Shown: positions 34,801 through 47,990 of the stretch, piece by piece
How positions within the stretch are numbered: position 1 is the stretch's first letter
Layout: every line of letters begins with the position of its first letter
Source of the DNA: Stomoxys calcitrans
Lineage: Eukaryota > Arthropoda > Insecta > Diptera > Muscidae
Assembly (NCBI RefSeq): GCF_963082655.1
Contig: NC_081552.1
Coordinates: 69,733,465-69,797,464 of the forward strand
Reading direction: 5' to 3'
DNA: 64,000 nucleotides
Position numbers and translations under genes: made by a program
The notes under the pieces: generated by a model
The model's database searches: none
What the model was told of the DNA's origin: nothing
Seen by the model: the letters and a program-made list of their open reading frames with translations, nothing else

Positions 34801-35545
34801 CTCTAGTCGGCTTTTCCCGTGAACTGTCAGACTCTATACGAAAAAAACATATCGGCTAAAAACATGTGAAATAAATAAATGCTTTTTTTACGCTAGTGTA
34901 ATATGAATGTAAGATTGAGTTAGTACAAAAAATTTCATATTATTATGTTTGGCAACAATTCCGAAAGCTGAACAGAAGACTGTGCTATATTCGATAAGCA
35001 GCTCACCTATCAGGTGATGCGCATTAGCATCACTTCCTACAATGAGACTTATTTCCCTGAAGAAGCGGCTTTAACCAGCAACTTAAGACTTGACGCCGCC
35101 ATCTCTGAATCGTTTGCCATATATACATTCTTTCAATCAGCAAGTCATTTGGGTTATTTTATTTACCAGTCTAGTGGATTCGCTAGCATAAATTAAACGC
35201 TAAATGCTTTGTACTTAAATGTTGGCAGCACTGACCCACATCCGAAATAGCAACAAACAAATAAAAGAAGTCATTTTAATTTAAAAAAAAAATGTTTCTC
35301 GGAGTTCATAAATGTGATTTTAATAAAATCCTAACCAATTTTGCCATTCCAGAATATTTAATCGTTGTTATGTTTTAATAAACGGCGATAGTAAGCTGCG
35401 ATAAGATTAGCCGCTTAGCTAAACGGTGATACCATTTTTCTCCATACAATCTAATGCCTAGTACTGACTTCATTCACAGCGAAAATGCATATTAAGTTAT
35501 TGTGAAATCCGACGGACTTGTTTCTTTGTCATAACACAAACATTT
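34801..35545. other. No recognisable feature
   Basis: AT-rich non-repeat sequence. A 60-codon ORF at 35014-35196 has no recognisable domain or initiation context. Confidence 0.4.
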
Positions 35546-36925
<1,380 letters not shown>

Positions 36926-37159
36926 CTTTTGCCCTTCCTTACTAGTTTTGTATTGCGTTTTGACAGTAGTTCGTGTGAAAAGTCGAAGTCAGTAAAAGGC
37001 CCCCTATTGTTGAAGAATATCAATAACCGCCTAAAAGTATGATTTGGTAATGTAATGAACCAAATTATTTCGAACGATGTTAAATTCAATTTACTGCACA
37101 GCCTAACAGCATTCTAAGAAAAGTAAAATAAGCACATAAAAGGTCACGAGATAACTCTG

Positions 37160-38032
37160 GGCACCGCGCGGGCTGAAGCTTGAGCACCGACTCGTATGGT
37201 GTCCATCGTTATCACGGGAAGCTTAGCTGTGAGCTACCGGGCGCGTCCACAGGTTGCGAATAGTGCAAAGCTTCGTATTTATGCAGAGTAGCTGCAAATG
37301 AGGCTGCGGCCAGTCCGCGATTTCGAGAGCAGCATCTCAGTCAGTATCAGTCTAGTGTCTTTGGCACTCAAATACTGAGTGCCAATGATACTAGAAATGA
37401 AAAGACGAGTTGTTGGCGCCTTCAAAGAAGAACTATACTAGGCATGAGTTTGGCTGTAGATCAGTCGGAGACTGAAATACATTGTCTCCAGCATTACTCC
37501 GGTGGATGAGAGGCTAGCCACAATTCCTTATTGCAGCAAAGGTTCGCACCCGTTTGAGCATGGCGAGAAAAGTACAATCTAACATTGCATGGAAGCTGAA
37601 CATTGAGAAGCTGCAAATACGGACAGATAGCAACGGCATACTTTCCATTCAGCAGAAGAAGGAAGGAAATGGAAAGACGTGAGTGTAAACGAATGAGATG
37701 TACAGCAGTCCGGAAACTCTACCAATGAATCACACATCAAAACGAATGCTGTGCAGGCACATCCTCCTGCAGAGACAACGAAGGAATTCTAGTAACTGAT
37801 ATAGATAGTGTGCTGAGGATATGAAAAGAACATTTTTTACAGCTGTTAGTGTCCGACTATGGCGGCGCAAAAGCCATACTGATGATGATATAGAGTGTTC
37901 ACCACCTAGCCAAATAGCAGTGGCTCGACTAAAGAACGACAAGGCAGCAGGAGACGATGGGTTGCACGCAAAAGACAAGCTGATAAAGTTTATGCATCGG
38001 CTCGTCTGCGATATCTGACTAGAAGAACGCAT
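37160..38032 (+). pseudogene. RTE-clade LINE, copy 2, heavily deleted
   Basis: Matches the element at 23313: 5' UTR 'gctaccgggcgcgtcc' at 37233, preceded here by about 70 bp of further 5' sequence ('ggcaccgcgcgggctgaagc'). Short blocks of the ORF follow in order (near 37450 'gagtttggctgtag', 37550 'gttcgcacccgtttgagcat', 37720, 37800) up to the AAGDDGL motif at about 37950. Most endonuclease and all palm motifs are deleted. Confidence 0.75.
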
Positions 38033-38445
38033 ACTATGGGCGTTACTCGAGAATTCGGCAGAGCTAGGCCGGGACTCGAACCACAGCGCACAGCGATAGC
38101 CGTTGCCGTTGTCTAGCGTTCGAAGCCATCAATACAACTCGCAAAAAAACATGCACACAGATGAGTAGTGCGCCATAGAAGCTAAGTAGGCGTATGGAGA
38201 AAAAGTCTATCACTACACTAAATAAAAGTGACCCAATGGTTAAGTTAAAATAAACTACTTTCGAATAAAGCTCCTGCACACAAAGTTTACTAAAGATCAG
38301 TAAAAAAACGAATAATTTTTGTTTTTTAATCGTAAATGCTAACCCAAATTTCAGGAAGTTTTACGCTATATGTTCGGCCTATTCGATTCGGAAGCGATTA
38401 AAACTAATTTCTACTATACCACTGCAGCGTATTATATTTCTTACT
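38033..38445. other. Non-coding region with a tRNA-like box B on the minus strand
   Basis: The minus strand carries GGTTCGAGTCC (38072-38082) followed by 'cggcctagctctgccg'. This suggests the 3' half of a tRNA-derived SINE of another family or a tRNA relic. No cloverleaf could be completed. The remainder is AT-rich with no feature. Confidence 0.35.
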
Positions 38446-39890
38446 ATAATTATGCTGACTGAGGGGGGATTTGAACCCGTCTGCTACGCAGACGATGTTA
38501 TAATACTTCTAAAGGGTAAGGATCCGAACGAGCTATGCAAAAGGGCCGAAAGGTTTTTGCATATGTCATATAACTGGGCTAGACCCAGAGGTCTCAATGT
38601 TAACCCAGAGAAGACTGAAATATGCCTGTTCACAAGGAAGACGAAGGTGGGCCAATTTAACGCACCACGTTTCTGCAATAAGACTATTTCTATATCTGAC
38701 AAGGTCAAATATTTACGTGTGATCTTGGACAGAAAACTGAATTGGAAGTGTCACATTCAGGAGCGTACTGAGAAGGCTCACAGATGTTGAACGCTATGAA
38801 GATGGGCCGTAGGCTCGAAATGGGGCCTGAATCCAAAGATAGTCCACTGGTTTGATTAGATGATGATGATAAGACCAATACATACTTACGCATCCGTAGT
38901 TTTGTCGACTGCTATGGAGAAAAATTGCAACATAAGGACCACATCACAGGTTCAGAGAACATGTTGTCTAGGCATAAGCGGAGCGATGACGACCACGCCC
39001 ACTAGGTCACTGGTCACCCATTGACATACAGATTAAGTGTGAGGCAGCAACTGCGGCTATAAGACTTAAGGCGATGGGAGAATGGATTAATGATGGGAGC
39101 AGCTCATACCATCGCGGTATAATCGGGGCAACGATAGGAAACCTGGAAGGAAGGGAAGAAGTTTCCAATCGGATACCTTAGATTAAACTTGAAGTCGAGT
39201 GCGAGGCACTGCTGCCAGAGACACAGTCTTGGATTGACGGAACCCTAGTATCGCCATCTGGAAGATCACATCTTTACCGACAGTAAAATTGCCATGAGGG
39301 CAATAACAACCAGGACGGTAAGGTCACAAACAGTCTAGCAGTCCACGAAGGAGATTAACGCCTTCTCTGAGGCAAAATCCGCATCGTTTGGGTGCCTGGC
39401 CACAACGGAGTAAGGGGAAATGGAAGGGCAGACGATTTGGAGAGGACTGCCGTCAATAAACTTGGTTAACCCGAAGCCTTTCGGGTCGACGCAGCAGTGG
39501 GCGACGAATGCGCATGCAACATTGTGGAAAGGTGAAACGGTCGGTACCACGCGAAAATCCTATGAAGGGATCCAGATCGTAAGAAGACGAGGCTATTACT
39601 GAAAGGAAGCAAGAAGGACGTCAGTATAGCTATTGGTATCATAACGAGACACGTAGGACTACGAGCTCACTTATGTAAAATCGGTGCGGCAAGTGATAGC
39701 ATGTGTAGGGCATGCGGGGAAGATGACGAGACGTTGGAGCATTTCCTTTGTCATTTCCTGGCTTCGCGTCTAACAGATACTGGCACTTGGGTGGAGACAC
39801 AATACCAGACATGAAAAAACTTAGGAGAGTGGTATTGAAAACAATTAAGGATTTTGAAAGAAGCACAGAATTCCTAACTTAAAATTTTCT
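38446..39890 (+). pseudogene. LINE 3' half (I/R1/LOA-type): RT palm, RNase H and C-terminal zinc region, decayed
   Basis: Starts at the RT palm with FEPVCYADDVIILLKGKD (38467-38520), then NVNPEKTEICLFTRK and DKVKYLRVILDRKLNW (thumb). Later pieces in other frames: WVPGHNGVRGNGRADDL of RNase H (about 39388-39440) and the terminal TRHVGLRAHLCKIG, CRACGEDDETLEHFLC (39640-39755), a CCHC-like finger found at the C-terminus of this group. Stops are frequent. The 5' end is missing. Confidence 0.7.
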
Positions 39891-39892
39891 TT

Positions 39893-41064
39893 TTATACCC
39901 TCCACCATAAGATGGGGGGTATACTAATTTCGTCATTCTGTTTGTAACTACTCGAAATATTCGTCTGAGACCCCATAAAGTATATATATTCTTGATCGTC
40001 GTGACATTTTATGTCGATCTAGCCATGTCCGTCCGTCTGTCCGTCCGTCCGTCCGTCTGTCTGTCGAAAGCACGCTAACTTCCGAAGGAGTAAATCTAGC
40101 CGCTTGAAATTTTGCACAAATACTTCTTATTAGTGTAGGTCGGTTGGTATTGTAAATGGGCCATATCGGTCCATGTTTTGATATAGCTGTCATATAAACC
40201 GATCTTGGGTCTTGACTTCTTGAGCCTCTAGAGAGCGCAATTCTTATCCGATTTGAATGAATTTTGGCACGACGTGTTTTGGTATGATATCCAACAACTG
40301 TGCCAAGTATGGTCCAAATCGGTCCGTAACCTGATATAGCTGCCATATAAACCGATCTTGGGTCTTGACTTCTTGAGCCTCTAGAGTGTGCAATTCTTGT
40401 CCGATTGGAATGAAATTTCGCACGACGTGTTTTGTCACGATATTCAACAACTGTGCCAAGAATGGTTCAAATCGGTCTATAACCTGATATAGCTGCCATA
40501 TAAACCGATCTTGGGTCTTGACTTCTTGAGCCTCTAGAGTGCGCAATTCTTATCCGATTTGAATGAATTTTGGCTCGACGTGTTTTGTTATGATATCCAA
40601 CAACTGTGCCAAGTATGGTTCAAATCGGTTCATAACCTGATATAGCTGTCATATACACCGATCTGGGATCTTGACTTCTTGAGCCTGTAGAGGTCGCAAT
40701 TATTATCCGATTTGCCTGAAATTTTGTACGACGGATTCTCTCATGACCATCAACATACGTGTTTATTATGGTCTGAATCGGTCTCGGCTCCCTTATAAAT
40801 TGATCTCTCTATTTTGCTTCTTGAGCCCCCAAAGGGCGCAATTCTTATTCGAATTGGCTGACATTTTACACAAGTCTCCAACATATAATTTAATTGTGGT
40901 CCAAACCGGACCCTATCTTGATATCGCTCTAAAAGCAGAGCAAATCTTTTCTTATATCCTGTTTTGCCTAAGAAGAGATGCCGGGGAAAGAACTCGACAA
41001 ATGCGATCCATGGTGGAGGGTATATAAGATTCGGCCCGGCCGAACTTAGCACGCTTTTACTTGT
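39893..41064 (-). repeat. INE-like repeat type A2, copy 3, complete, minus strand
   Basis: Both ends present: 'ataccctccaccataagatg' at 39895 and the palindromic head ending 'gcacgcttttacttgt' at 41064. The (GTCC/GTCT)n tract lies at 40027-40067. About five ~155-bp monomers. Non-coding. Confidence 0.8.
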
Positions 41065-42194
41065 TAGATGTTACTTTATAGTTTTTAGAGCGCACAACAA
41101 GCCAATCACTGGCTTAGATGTATGTCCATAGTAGCATGGGGCGGATTAATATCTGCACCCCCCTTTTTAACCTAGCCTTTCCTATTATTATATTCAGAAA
41201 ATGGAAACCATTATTTGAACATAAAGGAGAGATGGATATCGTGACTCACCAAATTTGCCTTGGTAATTTTATTTTCATAACTATTTTATTTTCTTGCTAA
41301 CGTCCACGACTTTTCTTGGAAAATGCGTACATCAGACTGAGCGTTGCCATATGTTTGTGCGTCACGGGATTGGTTTGCATGGTTTGCAGCTGCTACCTGG
41401 GTGTGTGTGTTGCTGACGCCTTTTTCCAACATGGTTCTATTTATCCTATACAAAGTGAAGCCACAAATCAAACGTTCTTGTATTATGATATTCTAAGTTT
41501 TTAATCATGTGATTATTGTATGACTGACAAACAACTTCTTTAAAATGCACCTTTATAATTGCGTTAAAGCTATGTTTGGTATTACTGAGAATAATGGATT
41601 TAATCATCTCTGTTACAAAATCTGTCAATCGAAGTTTATTTCAAGCAAAATTTTAAACTTATTCAGTTACACTCAAATTTTATTCAGTTATACTCAAATT
41701 TGGGAAATTCGTAAACTATTTTGAACGAATATTTATTCAAATTGAATATTTATTAATAGGTTTATAGGAAGCTTTGAACTCAACATAACAATATGTTTAT
41801 ATTGGGTAAATAAAAACGTTGTTTGCTATAGGAATATTTAACCTGTTGAAAAGAAACTTGGTTAAGTAAAATGTCTTCCCAAACCCAAGTTAAGGATTTT
41901 TTTTGTCAATTTTTGATTTTCTTCCAAGAAAACCTTTTTAGATGAAAAGATTCTTCGAATAATGATTTCCTTATGTGTACGGAAATCTTTTATGAAAATC
42001 GACGAGTGAAATCGCATGTTTACAAAAAAGTGAGTATTAAGTTCCCGTTTCACTGTAAAATACCCAAGTTTTTCACGATTACTTTTTGGAAAAACTACAA
42101 AAATATCACTGATAACATAACACTATAATTAAAATGTTATCATGAATAATGGAAATGCCCTAATGAATAAAATCAGAAAGTCCTCTTAAAATCT
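41065..42194. other. Intergenic stretch, mostly unrecognised
   Basis: AT-rich single-copy-looking sequence. Only a short hydrophobic ORF at 41316-41504 stands out. Confidence 0.4.
41316..41504 (+). CDS. Possible small hydrophobic ORF or exon, unknown
   Basis: An open frame of about 62 codons with more balanced base composition than its surroundings. It encodes a Cys-rich hydrophobic stretch (AICLCVTGLVCMVCSCYLG) that could span a membrane, then a polar tail ending ILSF. There is no in-frame ATG at the start (the frame opens after a TAA at 41298), so it would need an upstream exon or the internal ATG at 41379. 'ggtttgcag' at 41382-41390 resembles a splice acceptor. I do not recognise it. It may be a chance ORF. 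Confidence 0.2.
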   Translation: MENAYIRLSVAICLCVTGLVCMVCSCYLGVCVADAFFQHGSIYPIQSEATNQTFLYYDILSF

Positions 42195-43087
42195 ATCTAT
42201 ATATTTATATATATAAATGAATTTGTGTTTGTTTGTTTGTGGGTTTGTAAATTTGTTTGTTCCGTTTAGACGCAAAAACGACCGAACCGATTTCTTTCAA
42301 ATTCTCACAGATTGTGGGGAGTGGTCCGGAAGGCTATATAATTTATTGATATCGGTACCCTTACCCTAAAAGTACGACCCAAAATAAAAGTGAACGGATC
42401 GGGACAATATGGGATTTAAATGAAAGGTATTCAGGAGTAGACTACGAATTTCATATTAAAAATTGGATCCAAGTAACTAGGGGGCCGTCCCGACCCCAAA
42501 ACCCCATAAAATAAGTTTATTGGACGATAATGACAATATGGGACTCGAATGAAAGGTATTCAGGAGTAGATTACGAAAATGGGCAGGAAGGAGGAAAAGG
42601 CTTTTTAGTTTTTTTTTTTTTGATATTGGAAGGGGGCGGACCCTCCCCCGTTACCCCAAAAACACCACTTAATATCAAAAGTAGACCGATAAGGAAAATA
42701 TGGGATTCAAATGAAAGGTATTCAGGAGTAGACAAGTAATTTGGACTAGACTACGAATATGACATTAAATTTTGTGTCCAAGAATCTATGTTGTGATTTA
42801 CCTACTAAAATCTCCTCCAATTGATTTGACCCATTAAAACAATGGGGGATCAAGTGATAGATATTTTTAAGTGGAGTCCGTCATTCAAATTTGTGCTCAA
42901 GTGGCATATGGAGTGAGGCGCACAATTCTCTAATAGACCCCCCACCAAACGACTGTGAACACCAATTGTGACAATGTGGGGTTAAATTAAAAGTTTAAGT
43001 TTGTGGACTGCGAATTTGATATCTTTATTCTGCTCATTTATCTAGCGGACCACCTGACCTAACAAGACACTGCTAAACACTAATATT
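42195..43087 (-). repeat. Repeat B, copy 4, minus strand
   Basis: Begins with the 3' end ('tgtgtttgtttgtttgtggg', 'gaccgaaccgatttctttca') and continues with 'atatgggattcaaatgaaag', 'gtattcaggagtagac' monomers to about 43087. GC-rich C runs as in other copies. Confidence 0.65.
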
Positions 43088-43158
43088 AAGACCGTCAAAT
43101 TAGTTCTTTACCACTGAGAATCGTTTAATATGGCAATTCGATTTGATTTGATTAAAAA

Positions 43159-44617
43159 CAAGTAAAAGCGTGCTAAGTTCGGCCGGGCCGAATCTTATAT
43201 ACCCTCCACCATGGATCGCATTTGTCGAGTTCTTTTCCCGGCATCTCTTCTTAGGCAAAAAAAAATGGATATAAGAAAAGATTTGCTCTGCTATTAGAGC
43301 GATATCAAGATATGGTCCGGTTTGGACCACAATTAAATTATATGTTGGAGACCTGTGTAAAATGTCAGCCAATTCGAATAAGAATTGCGCCCTTTGAGGG
43401 CTCAAGAAGTAAAATAGGGAGATCGATTTATATGGGAGCTGTATCGGCCTATAGACCGATTCAGACCATAATAAACACGTATGTTAATGGTCATGAGAGA
43501 ATCCGTCGTACAAAATTTCAGGCAAATCGCATAATAATTGTGACCTCTAGAGGCTCAAGAAGTCAAGATCCCAGATCGGTTAATATGGCAGCTATATCAG
43601 GTTATGAACCGACTTGTACTTTATTTGACATAGTTGTTGAAAGTAACAATAAAAAAACGTCTTGCGAAATTTCAGCCAAATCGGATAGAAATTGCGCCCT
43701 TTAGAAGCTCAAGAAGTCAAGTCCCCAGATCTGTTTATATGACAGCTATATCAGGTAATGAACCGATTTGAACCATATTTGGCACAGTTGTTGGATATCA
43801 TAATAAAACACGTCCTGCCAAAATTCATTCAAATTGGCTCAAGAAGTCAAGACCCAAGATTGGTTTATATGACAGATATATAAGGTTATGGTCCGATTTG
43901 AACCATACTTGGCACAGCAGTTGTTGGATATCGTAACAAAACACGTCGTGCAAAATTTCATTCTAATCTGATAAGAATTGCGCACTCTAGAGGCTCAAGA
44001 AGTCAAGACCCCAGATCGGTTTATATGGCAGCTATATCAGGTTATTAACCGATTTGAACCATACTTGGCACAGTTGTTGGATATCACAACAAAACACGTC
44101 GTGCAAAATTTCATTCAAATCGGATAAGAATTGCGCACTCTACAGGCTCAAGAATTCAAGACCCAAGATCGGTTTATATGGCAGCTATATCAGGTTATGG
44201 ACCGATTTGAATCATACTTGGCACATTTATTGGATATCATTACAAAACACGTCGTGCAAAATTTCATCCCAATCGGATAAGAATTGCGCACTCTAGAGGC
44301 TCAAGAAGTCAAGACCCAAGATCGGTTTATATGACAGCTATATCAAAACATGGACCGATATGGCCCTACGACCTACACTAATAAGAAGTATTTGTGCAAA
44401 ATTTCAAGCGGCTAGCTTTACTCCTTCGGAAGTTAGCGTGCTTTCGACAGACAGACGGACGGACGGACAGACGGACGGACATGGCTAGATCGACATAAAA
44501 TTTCACGACGATCAAGAATATATATACTTTATGGGGTCTCAGACGAATATTTCGAGTAGTTACAATCAGAATGACGAAATTAGTATACCCCCCATCTTAT
44601 GGTGGAGGGTATAAAAA
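43159..44617 (+). repeat. INE-like repeat type A2, copy 4, complete
   Basis: Head 'caagtaaaagcgtgctaagt' with palindrome, 'ataccctccaccatgg', about seven monomers, a (GACG)n tract at 44446-44480, 'aagaatatatatacttta' and terminal 'atggtggagggtata'. Confidence 0.8.
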
Positions 44618-44639
44618 GACTAAATTAAGACTATTTAAC

Positions 44640-44833
44640 AGGCAGCTATATAGTCAGTTATAGACAACTAACGATGGCAGCACTCACATTTTAATAAGCG
44701 CCATCTATTCTGTTTGCAAATGGATCAACTGAATGGAGACGCCAACACGAACAGAGAGAGCGCAGAGTAGTAAAAATTGATCATGCAGCATTTATCTTTG
44801 TTATGGCAACCTATCTGTCCGTAAAATAAAGAA
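44640..44833 (+). repeat. Low-copy repeat shared with 47230-47400
   Basis: Shares 'gcgccatctattctg', 'gcaaatggat', 'ccaacacgaacagag' and 'aaaattgatcat' blocks with 47230-47400. Non-coding. Confidence 0.5.
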
Positions 44834-45719
44834 CAAGTAAGAGCGTGCTAAGTTCGGCCAGGCCGAATCTTATATACCCTCCACCATGGATCGCATTTGT
44901 CAAGTTCTATGCGCGGTACCTCTTTTTAAGCAAACAAAGAATATAGAATAAGAACTCTTATGCTATTGGAGCTATATCAAATTATAGTCCAATTCGGACC
45001 ATAAATTAATGCTGAACATTGTAGAAATCGTTGTGTAATATTTCAGTTCATTAACATAAGAATTGCGTCTTGTGGGGGCTCAAGAAGCAAAATCGGGAGA
45101 TAGATTTATATGGGAGCTGTATCAAGCTATTGATCAATTCAGACCATAATAGATACGTGTGTTGAAGATCATGAGAGAAGCCGTTGTACAAAATTTCAGC
45201 CAAATCGGATAAGAATTGCGCCCTCTAGAGGCTCAAGAAGTCAAAATCCCAGATCGGTTATTTGGCAGCTATATCAGGTTATTTAGTTAGTTATTGGAAC
45301 TCATAACAAAACACCTCATGCAAAATTTCAGCCAAATCGGGTGAGAATTGCGCGCTCTATTGGCTCAAGAAGTCAAGATCTTAGATCGGTTTATATAACA
45401 GCTATACCAGATTATGAACCGATTTGAATGGTACACGGCACAGTTGTTGAAAGTGATACCAAAGCACCACGTGCAAAATCGGACGAGAATTGCGCCCTCT
45501 AGAGGTTCAAGAAGTCAAGACCCCAGATCGGTTTATATGGCAGCTATATCAAAACATGGACTGATTTGGGCCATTTACAATCCCAACCGACCTACACTAA
45601 TAAGAAGTATTTTTGCAAAATTTCAAGCGGCTAGCTTTACTCCTTCGAAAGTTAGCGTGCTTTCTACAGACAGACGGACGGACATGGCTAGATCGACTTA
45701 AAATGACATAACGATCAAG
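44834..45719 (+). repeat. INE-like repeat type A2, copy 5, 3' end missing
   Basis: Head with palindrome, about four monomers and the (GACG)n tract at 45668-45682. It is cut at 'aacgatcaaga' and joined directly to the head of the next copy. Confidence 0.75.
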
Positions 45720-46447
45720 ATCATGCTGTGAAAAGTTCGGCCGGGCCAAATCTTACATACCTTCTACCATGGATCTCATTTGTCTTTTTGTTTTTGCCCG
45801 ATATCTCTTTATAGGCAAACAATGGATAATGGATAAAAATTGCTATTGGAGCTTTTTCAGGTTATCAACCAATTCGGACCATGCTTGGATTGGCTTTTGG
45901 AGACCAAAGTAGATGTCATTGTGCAAAATGTCAGCCAAAATTGGATAAGAATTGAACCCTATAGTGGCTTAGGAATTAAAATCGGGAAATCGCTTCATAT
46001 GGGAGCTATATCAGGTTATGGACCGATTCAAACCATATTTGGCACGTATGTGGAAGGTCATAGGATACGTCGTTGGAATAATGTTAACCCAAATTGCATA
46101 AGAATTGCGCCCTCTAGAGGCTCAAAGAGTCAAATTATGATATCAAGAAGTCAAGATCCAAAATCTGCTTATATGGCAGCTGTATCAAAATATAGACCAA
46201 TATGGCCCATATAAAACCCCAACTGACCTACACTTATAGGAAGTATATGTTCAAAATTTCATGCGCCTAGCTTTATCCCTTCGAAAGTTAGGTGCTTTCG
46301 ATAGATGGACGGACCGACATTGCTAAATCGACTTAGAATGTCAAGACGATCAAAAATATACATATATACTTTGTCGGGTCCCAGATGAATATTTCGATGC
46401 TTTACAAACGGAATGACGAAATTAGTGTATGATGGAAGGTATAAAAA
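45720..46447 (+). repeat. INE-like repeat type A2, copy 6, diverged
   Basis: Starts within 'gctgtgaaaagttcggccgg', has about three diverged monomers and a decayed 'gatggacggaccgacat' tract, and ends 'atgatggaaggtata'. Confidence 0.7.
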
Positions 46448-46451
46448 GAAA

Positions 46452-46840
46452 CAAGTAAAAGCGTGCTAAGTTCGGCCGGGACGAATCTTATATACCCTCC
46501 ACCATGGAGCGCATTTGTCAGATATTTTCTGGGCATCTCTTCTTAGGCAAAAAATGATATAAGAAAAGATTTGCTCTGCTATTAGAGCGATATCAAGATA
46601 TGATCCGGTTTAGATCACAATTAAATTATATGTTGGAGACCTGTGTAAAATGTCAGCCAATTCGAATAAGAATTGCGCCCTTTGGGGGCTCAAAAAGTAA
46701 AATAGAGAGATCGATTTATATGGGAGCTGTATCGGGCTATAGACCGATTCAGACCAAAATAAACACGTGTGTTGATGGTCATGAGAGCATCTGTCGTACA
46801 AAATTTCTTGCAAATCGGATAAGAATTGGGCTCTCTTGGG
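46452..46840 (+). repeat. INE-like repeat type A2, copy 7, 3'-truncated
   Basis: Head 'caagtaaaagcgtgctaagt' and the first two units only, ending near 46840 in 'gggctctcttgggctctg'. Confidence 0.75.
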
Positions 46841-47105
46841 CTCTGAAATAATAGTACAAGGTTGTGGACTACGAATCTGACACTGTGTGATTTAATTAAT
46901 GTGTGGGGACACAAATAACTGTAGGCCGCCATACACCAAAAATTATGACGTTCAGCGTGGTAGGAGGAGTTGCAAATCTTAACGTTAAGATTGCAACCAT
47001 TTTCAGCTCATCGATAAACAAGTTCAAACGACGTGCTGCTGGGCAACACTTTTTTGTTCAAAAGTTTTACATGGTATAATAGTAAGAACTATGTATATAG
47101 ACTGG

Positions 47106-47400
47106 CAAATTAGTTCTCTACCACAGAAAATCGTGTAATATGGCAATTTAATTTTATTTAAAAAAGACTTCATGAGGATTGTAATAACTACCACATGATG
47201 ATAAATAGTATAGGCGTTAAACCACTCCAAGCTAGTGGTTGCACTAACATTAAAGTTAGCGCCATCTACTAGCTGTTTTCAAATGGATTTAGTTGATGCA
47301 ATGGAAAACAGCCAGTAAATGGCGCTAATTTGGAGAAGCCAACATGAACAGAAAAAGGGGAGGAGTGGTCAAAATTGATCATACACCATCTTCGTTATGA
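47106..47400 (+). repeat. Paralogue of 43088-43158 plus 44640-44833 without the INE-like insertion
   Basis: 'caaattagttct(c/t)taccac' and 'cgtgtaatatggcaattt' match 43097-43145. The later part matches 44640-44833. Confidence 0.5.
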
Positions 47401-47410
47401 CTTCGTTGCG

Positions 47411-47980
47411 GAATTATTTTTAAACTATCCCACCCTCCCCCTTACTATAATTTTCAAAAACACCAGATCACGGAAATGGGTAGGGCGATTAAAGCGAAAT
47501 TTTGTTTGCACACTAAGAGTAACCTAAAACCAAAAATTTTGTATCTGGGGTGGGGTGCATTGGAGGGCCGCCCGCCAAACGGAATTATAGACAAATCACT
47601 ACAATATGGGCATGAAAATAAAGGTATTGGAGAGTAAAAAGCGAATCTGATAACCGATTGTGAGACTAAGGGTTTCGTGGGTCACCCCACCTCCAAAAAA
47701 ACCCCTCAAATCGAACATATTTACATATTTATTGCCCCATCCCAAAACCCACCCGAACGTACATGTGCACTGATTGGGACAATATGGGTATCAAATGAAA
47801 GGTATTTAAGAGTAGAGTACGAATTTGGTATACAAATTTCACTCTTTAGTTTCGGGGGTCCCCCCCACCCCCAAAAAGGCCCCAAGAAGAAATTTTCACC
47901 ACTTTGGGCAATATGGGTATCTATTGAAAGGTATTTAAGAGTAGAGTATGAACTTGGCATTAAGATGATACCCTAAGCGT
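47411..47980 (-). repeat. Repeat B, copy 5, minus strand
   Basis: 'ccaccctccccctta', 'caaaaacaccagatcacgg' and 'aatatgggtatc(a/t)attgaaagg' monomers in the reverse orientation. The terminal (TTTG) block is missing. Confidence 0.65.
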
Positions 47981-47990
47981 CTGCCCCGTA

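Noticed and set aside
42195..43087. Separate (TTTG)n-headed retroelement
   Set aside because: The (TTTG) block is the inverted 3' tail of repeat B, as shown by copies at 10719 and 31866.
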